NCBI GenBank assembly: GCA_026210745.1
Contig: CP110630.1
Coordinates: 4,588,001 to 4,652,000 of the forward strand
Origin: Exobasidium rhododendri
Taxonomy: Eukaryota; Basidiomycota; Exobasidiomycetes; Exobasidiales; Exobasidiaceae
DNA: 64,000 nucleotides
Direction of reading: 5' to 3'
Below are positions 22,961 through 34,424 of the stretch, in pieces; positions within the stretch are counted from its first letter, which is position 1, and each line of letters begins with the position of its first letter. Position numbers and translations under genes: made by a program. The notes beneath the pieces are model-generated. The model was not told the DNA's origin. It made no database searches and saw only the letters and a program-made list of their open reading frames with translations.

Positions 22961-25900
22961 CTACTCGGCCAGAGCATTCGAGGAGCGCTTGAAGAATCTG
23001 GTCACTTTACTTGGAGTCCCGTGATGGGCTTCTCTGTTGTCGCTCGTCTGGCTTCTGTTCTCACTGCTTTCCCTTTCACTGCTCTCATTACTGTCTCTTA
23101 GCCTTGGGTCCCTGACTCTTCCACTTGAAGTCGCAGCTAGGACTCCAGTCCCACGTTCTGCGACGACGTCCTGCTGCTGATTCGGTTGTTTGTGATTTCC
23201 ACCTCCTTGAGAAAGCGGCATTTCGGTGTCGGGTGATTTCCCCTTTGCTGTAGTAAAGGCAGGTGCTGTGCTACTTATGCCGCTTCCATCATCATCAAAA
23301 GTGTGCGATTGGGCTGTTGCCGAGACGGGGGAAGTTCCAGCTAGTGGGCTGTTCACTCGAGCTGGCGTGCTGAACAGATCGTGAGCCCCTTCTCCTTCGA
23401 TAAGAGCCGATTGATCGTGCTCGCTAGAATCAGCACGATTTTCAGCTGAGAAGAATCTGGGAATCAAGGTGCTCTCTCCTACTACATCGTTGGCTCGGTA
23501 GGTACCTCGATTAGCAGGTAGTCCTTCTGCCAAGGTGCTCAGAAAGTGATTGTTCAAGGGTGTTCTAGCGTCGTTGAAGTTTGGACTAGTAGTGAAGCCA
23601 TGGTGAGGAGGTGAGGGGGTTCGGTGATGATTAGAGCTGCCTGTGGTATTGGTGTTGATGTTGATAGGCGCTGACGGAAGAAGTGGAGGTGTTTGGGTCG
23701 ACATTGGTGCATCGTACATGAGCTCTTCTTCGTCGTCCTCTTCTCTCTCATCGAGTGACAGTGTTGAAGAGCGTTGCATGGGAGAGACGACGTTGCGAAG
23801 GGCATGGCCTGAGGCTGTGAGATCTAAAGGTGTATCGGCAGACGACGGCAACAAGGGAGTCCCCGAAGAAGTGACTGTATCCTGAGGAAGTGACGCCAGA
23901 GGTGAGTTTGGATTGATGACATGCATGTTGGAAAAGGGGGACACAACGTCCTCTACCATCGGAGTACGGATGTCTGCGTCGTTTGAAGTAGCACCGACAC
24001 CAGCTTGCGCTTCCTGCAGAAGGGTCTGTTGCCAAGCTTCATCTTCTTCCACGTCAGCGTTCAAGTCGGCAAACGTCCTGCAAAGCGGGCAAGAGAAACC
24101 GGGATGATGCTGCTCGATCAAAGGGCGAATACACTTGAAATGAAAGACATGTGAGCAGGGTGCAATGAACAGCGCTTGACAGACTGTGACTGAAAAGAGA
24201 CCTGCACGTCGAAGAGGTGAACAAGATGAGACGGAAATCCACAAAGGTACTTTCCACCCATTGTCATACTCACAAATGCAGCAATCTGTCACATTCATCG
24301 ATTGACGGTTCGTCGGCAATCCCGTAGTAGCAGCTGTCTTACCTGCACCAGGTTCAGGCAAAGGAGAACCTTGTAGAGCTCTTAGCTGACGAAGGGCGTT
24401 CACGTTGAATTGATTAGCACCCCTTTGCCATCCTCTATTTAATTCCACCCTCATCTTCACACATCGATAGATCTCTTCCGTGCCCCCTTGGTAGTCTACT
24501 CCCAGTTGCACCACGTCTCCATCCTTGACGGGAAAAGACTTGCTCTCAATGTTAGGATGAGAAAGTCGAATGTGATTCAAAAAGGTGCCAGAACTAGACT
24601 TCGTATCGCGAATGAAGAACTGGAGGTGTACAAACGAGCAAAGATTAGCATCATTGTCCCTTTTCCCCCGCTTCTCCAACACCTCTCTCTTCAACGACTC
24701 ACCTTCCCGCCTGCCTCACACCATATCTCCGCATGACCTCGACTGACAACCTTGCTCTTGAAAGCAACACGACCGGAGTCTACTCGACCCCCACCACCTG
24801 CCGAGCTGGGAATAGCCCCACCTCGAGCACCTGGAACACCTGCTGATGATGTTGGAGATAATGTCGAGCCACCGGCAGCCGTACTACCAAACATGGAAGA
24901 ATCACCACCAACGACCCCACTCGCAGGAGCTGCAGGCACGGATTCAGCGTTATTGCGGACCGCACTCGATGAAGAAGGAGACGCTCTATCGGTGAAACGT
25001 CCAATTTTGACTGCAATCGATCCCTCGACAAGATCTCGCTCAATCGGCTCAAAATGTAAGGAGCGGGTTGCTTCGAGATGTGGCACCAAGCGAATTCGAT
25101 GAGTGCTTCGTACTTCAGTGGTATTATTTGGTGTGCTTGGCGTGATTGCTGCATTTCGCATCGCACCGTTGCCCGAATCATGGTTGCTGTTCATTAGAGC
25201 CAATGAAGCTGTTGCACCCTCTGCGTTGCTCAAGCCTTGAGCGTTGTGTGAGCTCGTACTTGGCAACACTGCTAACGTTTGTGAAGCAGTAAGAGCAGAT
25301 CCTCTGCCTGATTGATTGTTGCTACTACTGCCAACAGCATCGCTCTGGGCGTTGTTGGTTTGATAGGCTGAAGCCGCAGAGTACGCCTCGTTTGCAGCAG
25401 CCATGTTCTTGCCTGCTCCCTGACTGTATCTTCGGAGATAGCGACCAATGGCATTTCCGCCGCCGCCGCCGCTGCCACTGCTGACACCACCATTAGGTCC
25501 TTGAGAGCTGTTTGTTCGTATCATCGAAGGGAAACCAGATCCATTCAAAGGTTCTCCACTTCCACTCATTTGATTTCGAACATTCGAAGAGCTGGGAGAA
25601 GAAACCATGCCGGATCTCCTATTTGCTTCCCCAGACGCATTGCCATTAGAGGGAAAGGCAAGCCTCGAGGGTGAATTGCCACTGTCAGGCGATGTGATTC
25701 GGTTGACTTGGGAGGACGAATTACTGCGTGGAAGACCGGATCGAGCTACCAAGCTCATTCGACTCCGATTGACAGGTTGATTACTAATATTCCTCAGATC
25801 ATCAGTAGAGGCGGCGTAGTCACTTCCTGTGCCAGTAGGTAGACCTTGTCTATCTCGGCTATTTGTAGCTGTCCTTGGTCTCCTTCCAAAAGCTCCCAGA

Positions 25901-25971
25901 AAGGACGCAGTGGAAGCTCCGTTCCCAAATGATGACGACGAGTGTTGCGGTTGAGGGCGACTCGAGGACAT
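22961..25971 (-). CDS. DMA1: FHA-RING E3 ubiquitin ligase, Dma1 type
   Basis: Dma1/Chfr-type ligases couple phosphothreonine recognition to ubiquitin transfer in mitotic-exit and septation control. Exons 25971-24703, 24619-24274 and 24201-22961 give 951 residues. Residues 1-300 are Ser/Gly/Asn-rich. The FHA domain begins at VKIGRFTDR, is interrupted by a low-complexity insertion of about 75 residues, resumes at VAFKSKVVSRGHAEIW and crosses the first intron into DTKSSSGTFLN. The RING-H2 (about 535-585) reads CCICLFSVTVCQALFIAPCSH ... FHFKCIRPL ... CPLCRTFADL once the 72-nt second intron, which splits the first CxxC pair, is removed. The C-terminal 370 residues are disordered. At roughly twice the yeast protein's size this is a large family member. 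The ATG at 25971 opens the frame. Confidence 0.92.
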
Positions 25972-27039
25972 CTTTGAAAATTTCTCTGCGCCCTCAGTCT
26001 CGGCTCCGCGGTGATACCGACCGGACTACGATTCAGGCTTGCTTCTGTATTTGTCCGTGAGATCACTGTGCTTTTTCACCTCGAATAGAAAGTATTGGGT
26101 ACGTATGCTTGAAGATGTGAGAATTGATGTAAAGGTATCACTAGTTCTGGCGATTTTTACCTCAGTGCAAGCTCGATCCGGAAGCTGTAGCGATTGGTTT
26201 TAGAGCTACTAGGAGAAACTGTTGCCTGGGTGACTACGAGGGGTGGAAGGACAAGGATGTAGAGGCAGGAGGATGAAGTGAGCGTGTGTGCGGGAGGAGA
26301 TGAAGGTGATCGGCACGCAGATCCGATGATGATGAACGCCGAACGTAGCGAGCGATACAAGGAAATTCCTGATCCACGCCAGGGTAGATAGATAGCCTAC
26401 AGATGTACCTTCCGTTGCATCATTCGTTTGCTCTACTTGAGAATTAGAATCTCTTTTACTTTCCTCTTCTTGTATTTCTACCGAGTGGTGATTCTTGTAT
26501 CCCTTTTCTTCTCCCTTCTCTCTCCCAAGATTCGACCTTTTCCTATCGCACAAATAATATCGCAGCCGCGAGCCACATCGCCTTTGAAATCCACGCTAAG
26601 TGAAGGTATCTATAAGGTTGACTTTAGATTTGGGGTGCTCAGCAAGCAGAGAGAGAGGGGCTTTCCTACGTACATTTGTAACAGAGAGGCAAGTTCGCTC
26701 TTCAGCATCGCTACAGTGTCATCCCGTAGCTCTTATCTACTGGCTATTGACACACGATTTGTCGTAGCGAGTATTATTGCGCATCCGCGAAGACAATCTG
26801 GCAATGAGGCCCAAGAGCATTTGCATGCGCCTAGTCTGTTCTCAGAAGATAGGTCATGGAAGGCGGTGAGCAGAGGTAGGAAAGCCTTGCATACACGCCG
26901 CCGCCAAGATTAGAAGATTCCTCCATGTTCATGAAGAGGGTGTCTTAAAAGAAAATGAAGAGTACAGAGGATTGTAGGGCGCCCCGAGGGTATAGAAGAA
27001 TTGTGTTTGTGGAAGGTAAGAAGAGGAGGCGATTTACCT
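25972..27039. promoter_or_regulatory. Long upstream region of the FHA-RING gene
   Basis: About 1.07 kb lies between the start of the FHA-RING gene and the end of RRM4, both on the minus strand. It should hold the promoter and leader of the former and the 3' UTR of the latter. A 161-codon plus-strand frame (26428-26913) has no family resemblance and odd composition, so I do not call it. No RNA gene or repeat is seen. Confidence 0.45.
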
Positions 27040-29388
27040 TCACTTGGCCATTTTGATGATCTTCTCGCGAAGACAGCCTGGGTAAGAATTCATGAGGTGC
27101 GCCAACGATCGAAGATCCTCGCTGTCAAGCAGTGATATGGTCATCTTTGGTGCTCCCTTGACACCAAACGTCTTGATCTTTTTGAACAGCTGGTCTCCCA
27201 ATTTCTGCTTTTGATCGTGAGAAGCTAGATCCTGTAAGCTATCGATGAAATCATTCGTCTCTTTAGTAATTCTTGCATCTGCTTTTGGTAAAGGCAGACC
27301 AGCTGATTGAGAACTACTTGCGAGCTTGATTATCTCCAAAGCCGGCAGATCAGCCAGATCGGACAGAGTGTACACCTTTGGTCTCTCGTCTGAACCAAAT
27401 GTTCCTGCAGGAGAAGAGCTCGCCAAGGCGATGTTCTCCTTTGTCAGTCGAGGAATGGCAGAAGTTGCTACGCCTTCGACATGCTCAACACTAGCACTTT
27501 CACCGTCGTCTTCCAGATCGATTATGGCGATGGCCTCGTCTATCTTTTTGCGGAGGTGCTCCTGATTAAAGAGGCTCATGGCTCTTTCTTTCTTGGGTAG
27601 GCCAATCAGTAAGGCCACGATCTCTTCTACCGGCGAATCAGCGGGTAGCAGCTCGGTGACCGCTCGATGCAATCTCTCTCGTTCTGTTTGAGCCGATGTA
27701 GATGATGCCATTGATGTTGCACTTTGTCCTTGCAATGTTGCACCGTTTTTCAAGGAAGTCCCATTCATCTGCATATCATGCACATGCTGCGAGAGCAAAT
27801 TCGAATCATTGAGGCTGTCGACAACTTCCGGCAGGCGCATTTGGCTTAGCTCCGACACCAGACCATCCACCTGACCTTGCTCCACGCCTTCCACGGCTTG
27901 GACTCTTCTGTTGAGCTCTCCTCTCACCACTTCGTTCCGAAGAGACGAGCTCATCGCTTTCAGTAGATCGACATCGACCTCTCCACCTCCATTCTCCCCA
28001 CTTGCTGCTGCTCGAAAGTAGCTGTTACTCGCTCGTCTACTTCTGTCGACTGGGGTGGAGGGACACTCTCCAGAGCTGCCATTTGCGTCTGAGCTGTGTT
28101 GACCTACATCCTGCACGGAACTGGATGTGCCGACGAACGAAGCACCGAACTTGTGTGAAAGCTTCTCTTGTCGAACATTCTTTGGTTCATGAAGTCTTAC
28201 AATCATTTCCTTGCTGCCTTGCATTGTTTGATTCATGGTTCTCAAAGCTCTAGTCGCATCTTCCGAACTTTGAAAACTGACAAACCCAAACTCTCGACTC
28301 GCTCCGTTGTCCCCTCTCATCACCCTTGCCGACACGATCTTTCCAAAGCGCTTAAAGAGGTTGAAAAGCTGGTTCGAGTCTATCGTTGGATCTAGACTTT
28401 TGCAGAACAGATTGCATGGGTCGATGTATGTCGCCGCACTGGTGGAGTAAAGTAAGTTTGAGTCTGGACCAGGCAGCTGTTCTTGCGATGGAATGGTTGT
28501 GGGGGACAAGGATGGATGAGAGCTCGACATGTCGTACTGAGGTGGCTGAAAAGCGGGTGCAGCAGCGTTCATTGATTGGAAGCCAGCACCACCGGGAACA
28601 AAGGGTGCAGCTGACGGACTGAAGGCTGGCCCTTGTGCGCTCGGTCGGCGGACTACGTTATCAATCGTGACGCTGATGGTCTTTCCCTCTACTTCAGCAC
28701 AGTGCGTATCTGCCTGCGCTTTCTTGGCATCCTCTTCATGATAATAGCGAATGATTGCCATGCCGCGATAGCCAGTGTGGTGACCCTGAGGATTGGTGAC
28801 TATCCTAGAAGCGCTGGCGAGAGCTCCATACGGTCTGAACATGTCGTACACATCCACATCTTCCAGTCCAGCAGGCAATTCTTTAATCAATCTTGGCTTC
28901 GATTCGGGCTCTTGATCCCTTGTGATGTCCTCATTGATAGATAGTCGTGGGTGCCGGATTGTTGCATACGCTCTTTCAGCTTTGAGAATGGCAAGGGTAG
29001 TGTCAGTGACCCTCCTCTTCACTTCTATAGCGTCCGCGATCGCACCTTTGTCTAGTGTCTGAAATTCTACCGTTCCTTGTACTTTGTCGTTTTGGTCTAC
29101 ATTTCTGTTGAGTCTCAATCTGATTGAATCGCAAACGGGTGTGACTAAAAAGCCTTCTGAAAGCCAACACCCTCTTTCTAGCAGAGCAACTCACCTCACC
29201 GGGACAAAGGGAGCAAAAACTCCACTTGCCAGGTCTCGGTCACTCAGGTTCACATCCACACCGCTGAGGTACAGTAGTGGCTTCGTGAGATATGGGTTTG
29301 GTGGTAGCAGTTCGTCTTCGCTGCCTGCGTCATCCTCTATGGTGACCTGATCGACGATCTTGGGAGCATAGATGGATTGGGAGGCCAT
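27040..29388 (-). CDS. RRM4: Rrm4-type RNA-binding protein (three RRMs plus MLLE domains)
   Basis: In Ustilago maydis Rrm4 carries mRNAs on moving early endosomes during hyphal growth; the same role here is inferred. Exons 29388-29195 and 29119-27040 give 757 residues. The N-terminus (SIYAPK, then PLLYLSGVDVNLSD) and the first RRM cross the single intron; RRM2 follows (LEDVDVYDMFRPYG), then a Pro/Ser linker, then RRM3 after TYIDPCNLFCKSLDP with GFVSFQSSEDATRAL. A PABC/MLLE domain lies near residues 541-591 (EEIVALLIGLPKKERAMSLF) and a second MLLE-like segment at the C-terminus (LNSYPGCLREKIIKMA-like). MLLE domains bind PAM2 peptides, in Ustilago on the adaptor Upa1. RRM order and linker text separate it from ordinary Pab1. 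It is divergent from the NOSIP gene. Confidence 0.93.
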
Positions 29389-29790
29389 CTTTGTCCGTAT
29401 TGTGCTGTTGATATCACTAGGCAGAGAGTAGAGTTGCAGGCGATATCAGCTTCACAGCACCGCCTATTGGTATTGGGATGCCGCAAGGTGCAAAGGTGCA
29501 AAGGTGCAGATGGCTGGCAGTAAGGACTTTCACTCTTCCGAATGTGACAGGAGGAAGTGTTGGTTGCCCACAAAGGAGAATTATTTTATAAAATAAAAGG
29601 GCTAAGGAGAAATTATTTTACTGTGCTATTTCTTTTATTCTTAAATGTTGTGTGTCACAATCGTGATTTCCTTTTCTCTTCTAGCGTGGCCGACTGATAA
29701 GAATGGGCAAGGGCGATCTTCTGATCTCAATCCTTCTCTCCACCATCCCGATCACACATTTATATCTTCCCCCGAGCCACCACAGTCAAC
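29389..29790. promoter_or_regulatory. Bidirectional promoter region, RRM4 / NOSIP
   Basis: The 402 bp between two divergent start codons contain an AT-rich patch at 29580-29645 with TTATTTTA-type words and a short GGTGCAAA direct repeat near 29486-29505. I recognise no defined factor site. Confidence 0.4.
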
Positions 29791-31047
29791 ATGGTGCGGC
29801 ACAGTCGCAACAATACAGCATCGGCGAGCTTCACCAAAGCTGAGTATGGTATGCTGAATGAACGATGGGGCAGTAAGAAGATCAAACTGGGAGCAGAATC
29901 ATTCAAACAGTTCGATCAGTGTAGTCTTTGCTTGAATCAAGTGGTGTCACCAGTGGTCTGCAATCAGGGTCACCTATACTGTAAGGAGTGTGTTTTTTCA
30001 TCTCTGCTTGCTCAGAAAAAGGAAATCAACCAAGTGAAGGCGACCCTGTTCAACCTTGAGAGGGACCACCAAGCCCAGTGCGATAGAGTAAGATTAGAAG
30101 CGATGCATAGAGTTCAAGAAGATTTTGAGAGAGTGCAGTCAGGGGTGGGAAGAGAGGGGAGGGAGGCTGCGAGGAGAGTTGAGAGTGAGTGAGCAAGAAA
30201 GCAAGCTTACTGTCTTGGCGCTCGTCGTTTATGAAAATCGCACACATATTCAGGCAGAAACCGCTCCCGCTCTCCCACAAGATCGTCTACTTCGACCTTG
30301 GCAGATCTGCCAGCTCGTATAGCAGCGCAGACAGAACGTGCCATAGATCAGGCGACTAAGCAGATAAAGGTAGAGCAGGTTCTAGCGAAGAGGGACAAAA
30401 TTCCCGCCTACTGGCTACCAAGCCTAACACCAGCAGCAGAGACAAAGGTGGAAGATGTTGTACGCAGCACCGAAGAACTACTTGAGAAAGGCTTAGAAAC
30501 AAAGTGCTATGTCGGCGACCAATTTGGTCACGCAGTGAGGTGAGTCTCCATCGTATTTGTGCACAACCACGATATTTTGACAACTTCGCTCAATGGTGGC
30601 ATCAGCATTAAATCGCTCATCGATGTGCATTTCGTGTCGGAGTCAAGCGAGGGTGAAGGCGCGAAGAGGCATATATGCCCGAGTTGCAAGAAAGGCATCA
30701 GCAGTGTCAGCAAATTATTCGGTAAGCTTGGCGTGTGATGCGAGGGGAATATCAAGCTATAGCAAGTGCTCTTACTGAAGTGCTGCTTTCTCTCCTCTCT
30801 CTCCTCTACGTGAACAGCTGTTAGGTCTTGTGGACATATTCATTGCTCCAACTGTGTCGACACCTTGCTTCGACCGGCTCTCAAAAAGGCAGAGTCCGAC
30901 AAAGCTGAGAGGCCTTCTTGTTTAGAATGTGGGAAAGCGATCAAAAGTGCTACCAAGGATCTCATACCTCTTCAAAGGGAAGGAACTGGATTCGCATCCG
31001 CAGGAGGAAGCGAGACGAAAATGAAGGGAATCGCATTTCAGGGTTAA
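29791..31047 (+). CDS. NOSIP: NOSIP homologue, U-box/RING-type protein
   Basis: NOSIP family proteins are nuclear E3-ligase-like factors; in animals they bind nitric-oxide synthase and associate with spliceosomes. Exons 29791-30184, 30254-30539, 30606-30721 and 30818-31047 give 341 residues in phase. The start MVRHSRNNTASASFTK is typical. A first split U-box/RING half follows at about residues 44-70 (CSLCLNQVVSPVVC, GHLYCKECV) with a coiled coil after QKKEI. The middle keeps IPAYWLPSLTP, and the C-terminus has the second zinc-type half (ICPSCKK, SCGHIHCSNCVDTLL) and the closing signature DLIPLQREGTGFAS. All parts of the family are present and none is truncated. Confidence 0.92.
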
Positions 31048-31163
31048 AGACCCACACACACATCCCACTTTTGTACACTGTATTACTATCATGAGCACCA
31101 TATTATGCAAGGCTGACCGATCGATAGGGGTCTCCACCTGTCTGATGTCCAGACTTCAAATCT

Positions 31164-32722
31164 CTAATCTCTATCCTTTGTCTCCATATCAACGTTGCTA
31201 CTAATGTCAGGCTCCTTTGACCAATCTCCCTTAGTGAGAAGCTGTCCCATCAGTTCGATGCATCTTTCGTTTTCCTCCTGCGTACCGACCGTTATTCGAA
31301 TGCAGCCAGAACAACCAAGGTCTGAACTTCTGTTGCGGACTACTAAGCCTCTCTCTTCTGCCATTTTCTTGTATATCATGCCGGCTCTCTTCCCGTCTGG
31401 CTTGCCATGAGGGGCATCCAAGATCACGACCAAAACAAAGTTGGCTTCATTCGAACCCAGGATCGGTCCAACATCCGGCATTCTCTTCAAGGAGGCTATC
31501 AGACCAGTCCTGTTTTGCAGTAGCGTTCGCACGTTTGTCCTCATCTTATCCAGGCCCGAAGGACTCAGCGCAAGCGACGCAAGATGAGCGGTAGGCACAG
31601 AGATATTGTAAGGGGCCTTTGTGTTATTCATGATTTGAATCAAGCCCGGCTGAGAATAAGCAATACCAAGCCTGTCGAAGATTAATCAGATGAAAGACGG
31701 ACGGGTAGGTGTCAGCATATGCATGAGGGCCCAGGCAAGAAAATGATCACCATAACAACTCACCGAATAGCCGCCAGACCAAAACTTTTACTGAGCGTCT
31801 GAGTGACTATTACGTTTGCATACTCCTTTGTGAGCTCGACAGCACTGACGGCTGTGTTCTTGTCTCGAGCACCTATCCTCATCTCCTCTTCGGCAAAGTC
31901 AATGTAAGCTTCGTCGACGACGACCAGTCCTTTGTAGTCTGGGCAGTTCAGGATCTTGACGATGGAAGACAAGGGTATCAACGTGCCGGTCGGGTTGCCG
32001 GGAGAGCATAGAAAGACGATCTTAATGCTTTGATTCGAAGCGAGCGTCGCACAAACCTAGCATGAAAGGGGAAAAAGGACAAATTTGTGAGCTAAGCAGA
32101 GCAACAGGCGACAAATGTTGTGATGTCTTACCTTATCCACATCAAGTGAAAATTCACCTCCTTCCGTGATCAAGGGGACTTCCACTACTTTCAAATCATT
32201 CACTGCAGCACAGACACTGTACATGCCGTAGGTAGGAGGACAGATGAGAATTTCGTCCTTGCCTGGTGCAGCGGCCACTCGTTGTACTAGATCTAAGATC
32301 TCGTCAGATCCGACACCCAAGAAGACGTTGTTCTCCGAATCGACATTCCTCAGCTTGGCAAGGGTCGGCTTGATCCCGTACAAGGAAGGATCAGGATATC
32401 GGTGTAAGGAGAGAGGATCTGAATTTCCTGCTCCATTTATTGGTGTCTCTGCTGATTTCACGCCTGCTCCTGGTGTGGATCCATTTGCCGAAGGAGTAAC
32501 ATTGGCAGTGTGCGGTATAGACGAGCCTTCCGGTAGTGAATGGCCAAGACTGTTTTCATTGGCGTCTAAGAGGATACCTTGTTGGTAGTCGTCTCGAGCA
32601 CAGCGATACGGCTTCAGGGAGAGGATGTTGGGTCTGATTATATTTTCCAGTTTAAAGTGGGCGGGTTTCATTTGCTTGACCTTGCCGGCATCCTGAGAAG
32701 AGATTCCCGCTACGCTCGCCAT
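31164..32722 (-). CDS. HIS5: Histidinol-phosphate aminotransferase
   Basis: PLP enzyme that transaminates imidazole acetol-phosphate with glutamate in histidine biosynthesis. Exons 32722-32132, 32056-31764 and 31671-31164 give 463 residues. Visible are LDANEN, HRYPDPSLYG, GVGSDEILDL, CPPTYGMY, SPGNPTGT, VVDEAYIDF and the PLP lysine in TLSKSFGLAAIRLG (about K287). Relative to typical family members, a Ser/Pro/Gly-rich insertion of roughly 45 residues sits between LDANEN and HRYPDP (about residues 58-103). It contains no splice signals that I would trust, so it appears to be translated. It is divergent from ARL2 across 313 bp. Confidence 0.95.
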
Positions 32723-33035
32723 CCTGTGTGATGTCCTGCAGAAAGGAGAAAGAAGGCAGGACTCTACAGACTTCTAGAATGTCTTTCTCGATGAGTCACT
32801 AAGAAGCTCGTTCAGCCTCATTTTTGTCTGTCTATAGATAGATATGTGCGTGTAGAGAATTTATTCTTCTCTCGTTCGCGTGGCTGTCTTCCTTCCTCTG
32901 CCAAAGTGTGTGGAGGAGAGGGGGGGGGGGAGCGAATAAATAACGACTCCTTTCGCATTTAAAGTTTTGACAGTGACGAGCGATCCATGGCAGGGCAGAA
33001 CTGCACAAAGCTGGTAGAGTGACACATCCTCACCA
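32723..33035. promoter_or_regulatory. Bidirectional promoter region, HIS5 / ARL2
   Basis: The 313 bp between divergent start codons include a G-run of about 10 (near 32920-32930) and a CTATAGATAGATA stretch near 32832. A TGACTC-type Gcn4 site, expected for an amino-acid gene, is present in one orientation as GAGTCA at 32793-32798; with one short match this is only suggestive. Confidence 0.4.
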
Positions 33036-33753
33036 ATGGTCTTGCTGTCAATCATTCGCAAGAACAAGCTCAAAGAGAAGGAGCTGCGGATATTGTTTCT
33101 GGGCCTTGATAACAGTGGAAAGTCAACGATCTTGAAGCGCCTTCAAGGAAAGGATATCGACAGTGTCAGTCCTACTCTCGGCTTCGACATCTTCACTATC
33201 CTGCACAAGGGGTGAGCACAGTACATTTTGTCGAGATCACTTCCATGGACACTGACGCTTCCATTGAATGCTCACAATCAAGATATACTCTGAATGTTTG
33301 TGAGTATTCTGCGCGTATCATTAGTTGTATCTCCGGTTAGCAGTGCCAACGCCTTTACCCTTCTGTCTCTCCGCAGGGGATGTTGGAGGCCAAAAAACAC
33401 TGAGACCATATTGGAGGAACTACTTTGAAAGAACTGACTGTATTGTGTGGGTGGTCGATTCTGGGGATCGAGAAAGGATACACGATTGCAGAGACGAGCT
33501 GTGGAGTTTGATCGGAGAAGAGAGACTGGCAGGCGCTACGATTCTAGTCTTTGCAAACAAGCAAGATATCCATGGTGCTATGACGGGAGAAGAGATACAA
33601 AGGGCATTGCAGCTGGATCAAATCACTTTACAGTCTTGGCGAATACAGCCATGTAGTGCGGTGACAGGGTCTAATCTGTTGACAGGCCTAGATTGGGCAG
33701 TAAAGGACGTGGGAAGTCGCATCTACTTCCATGGGGCTAGTCATGTCCAATAG
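33036..33753 (+). CDS. ARL2: ARF-like GTPase Arl2 (Cin4/Alp41 type)
   Basis: Arl2 works with tubulin cofactor D in tubulin heterodimer biogenesis. Exons 33036-33211, 33283-33299 (only 17 nt) and 33377-33753 give 189 residues in phase. Visible are the P-loop GLDNSGKST, the switch-1 region [19 protein letters not shown], and the guanine motif NKQD; the C-terminal CSAVTG is also present. Residue 2 is Val, not the Gly needed for N-myristoylation, as expected for Arl2 rather than Arf. The tiny second exon encodes most of YTLNVW and is required to keep the conserved sequence intact. Confidence 0.95.
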
Positions 33754-34424
33754 ACGGTCGTAGAGGGACTCAAGGATTTGCTCAGATATTCCAGGCTCGA
33801 AGTCTTGACAGCGATGAGAGACTATGGTCGAGCATGACCATTCATGTTCTCTTGCATTTACAGTATTTTCAGATACATAATTCTCGCATAGGGAAACTTC
33901 CCACAGCTGATTCTTTTCACCGACAAGCAAAACAGTCCTTCATTTAACAAGACCGAATCGTGTAACGTCATCCCATATTCCACACCCAATGAGCGAGGTC
34001 TTCTTCTCAACACACTTACTTCTGGCACGAAGAAGCAGAAGGTTTCTCAGGTGAACAGTACCTATCCATGTAAATTACTAAAAGGGAGTCGTTTCCTCTG
34101 AAATTAGGACTCTTGCTTCTATCCTCGTTTCCATTGAGCGGTGAGATTGTCGACACCCTTAACTCCACTTCAACACAGACCTCTGCTACCCTTCTAAGGG
34201 AACGCTGCCAGTCCAACTGTACACGACCGAGCGGAGCTAGCAGTAACGTGGAGTGCGGGTCGATTTCTCGCGCGGTAGTGTTGAGCGAGGGTCTCTCGTA
34301 CCAGTAAAGGGATACAGGGCAAATTGTTCCACATTGTGGCGCCTTCCATGTGTAATTGGAAGGAAGGACGCTCGTCTGAAGAAGCTTCTCACTTCTCTCC
34401 ACTATTCCTTTTCAAACGAAAGAC
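33754..34424. other. Intergenic between ARL2 and MetE-like gene
   Basis: These 671 bases separate two co-oriented genes. They should include the ARL2 3' UTR and the MetE-like promoter. Short frames here look random, and I see no RNA gene, repeat or clear regulatory site. Confidence 0.4.

Noticed and set aside
22803-23024. 73-codon basic open frame on the plus strand starting with ATG
   Set aside because: It overlaps the antisense 3' end of the FHA-RING gene, resembles no family and has composition typical of reversed low-complexity coding DNA.
26428-26913. 161-codon frame on the plus strand upstream of the FHA-RING gene
   Set aside because: It starts with hydrophobic then random-looking sequence, with no recognisable motif; it is more likely promoter/leader DNA.
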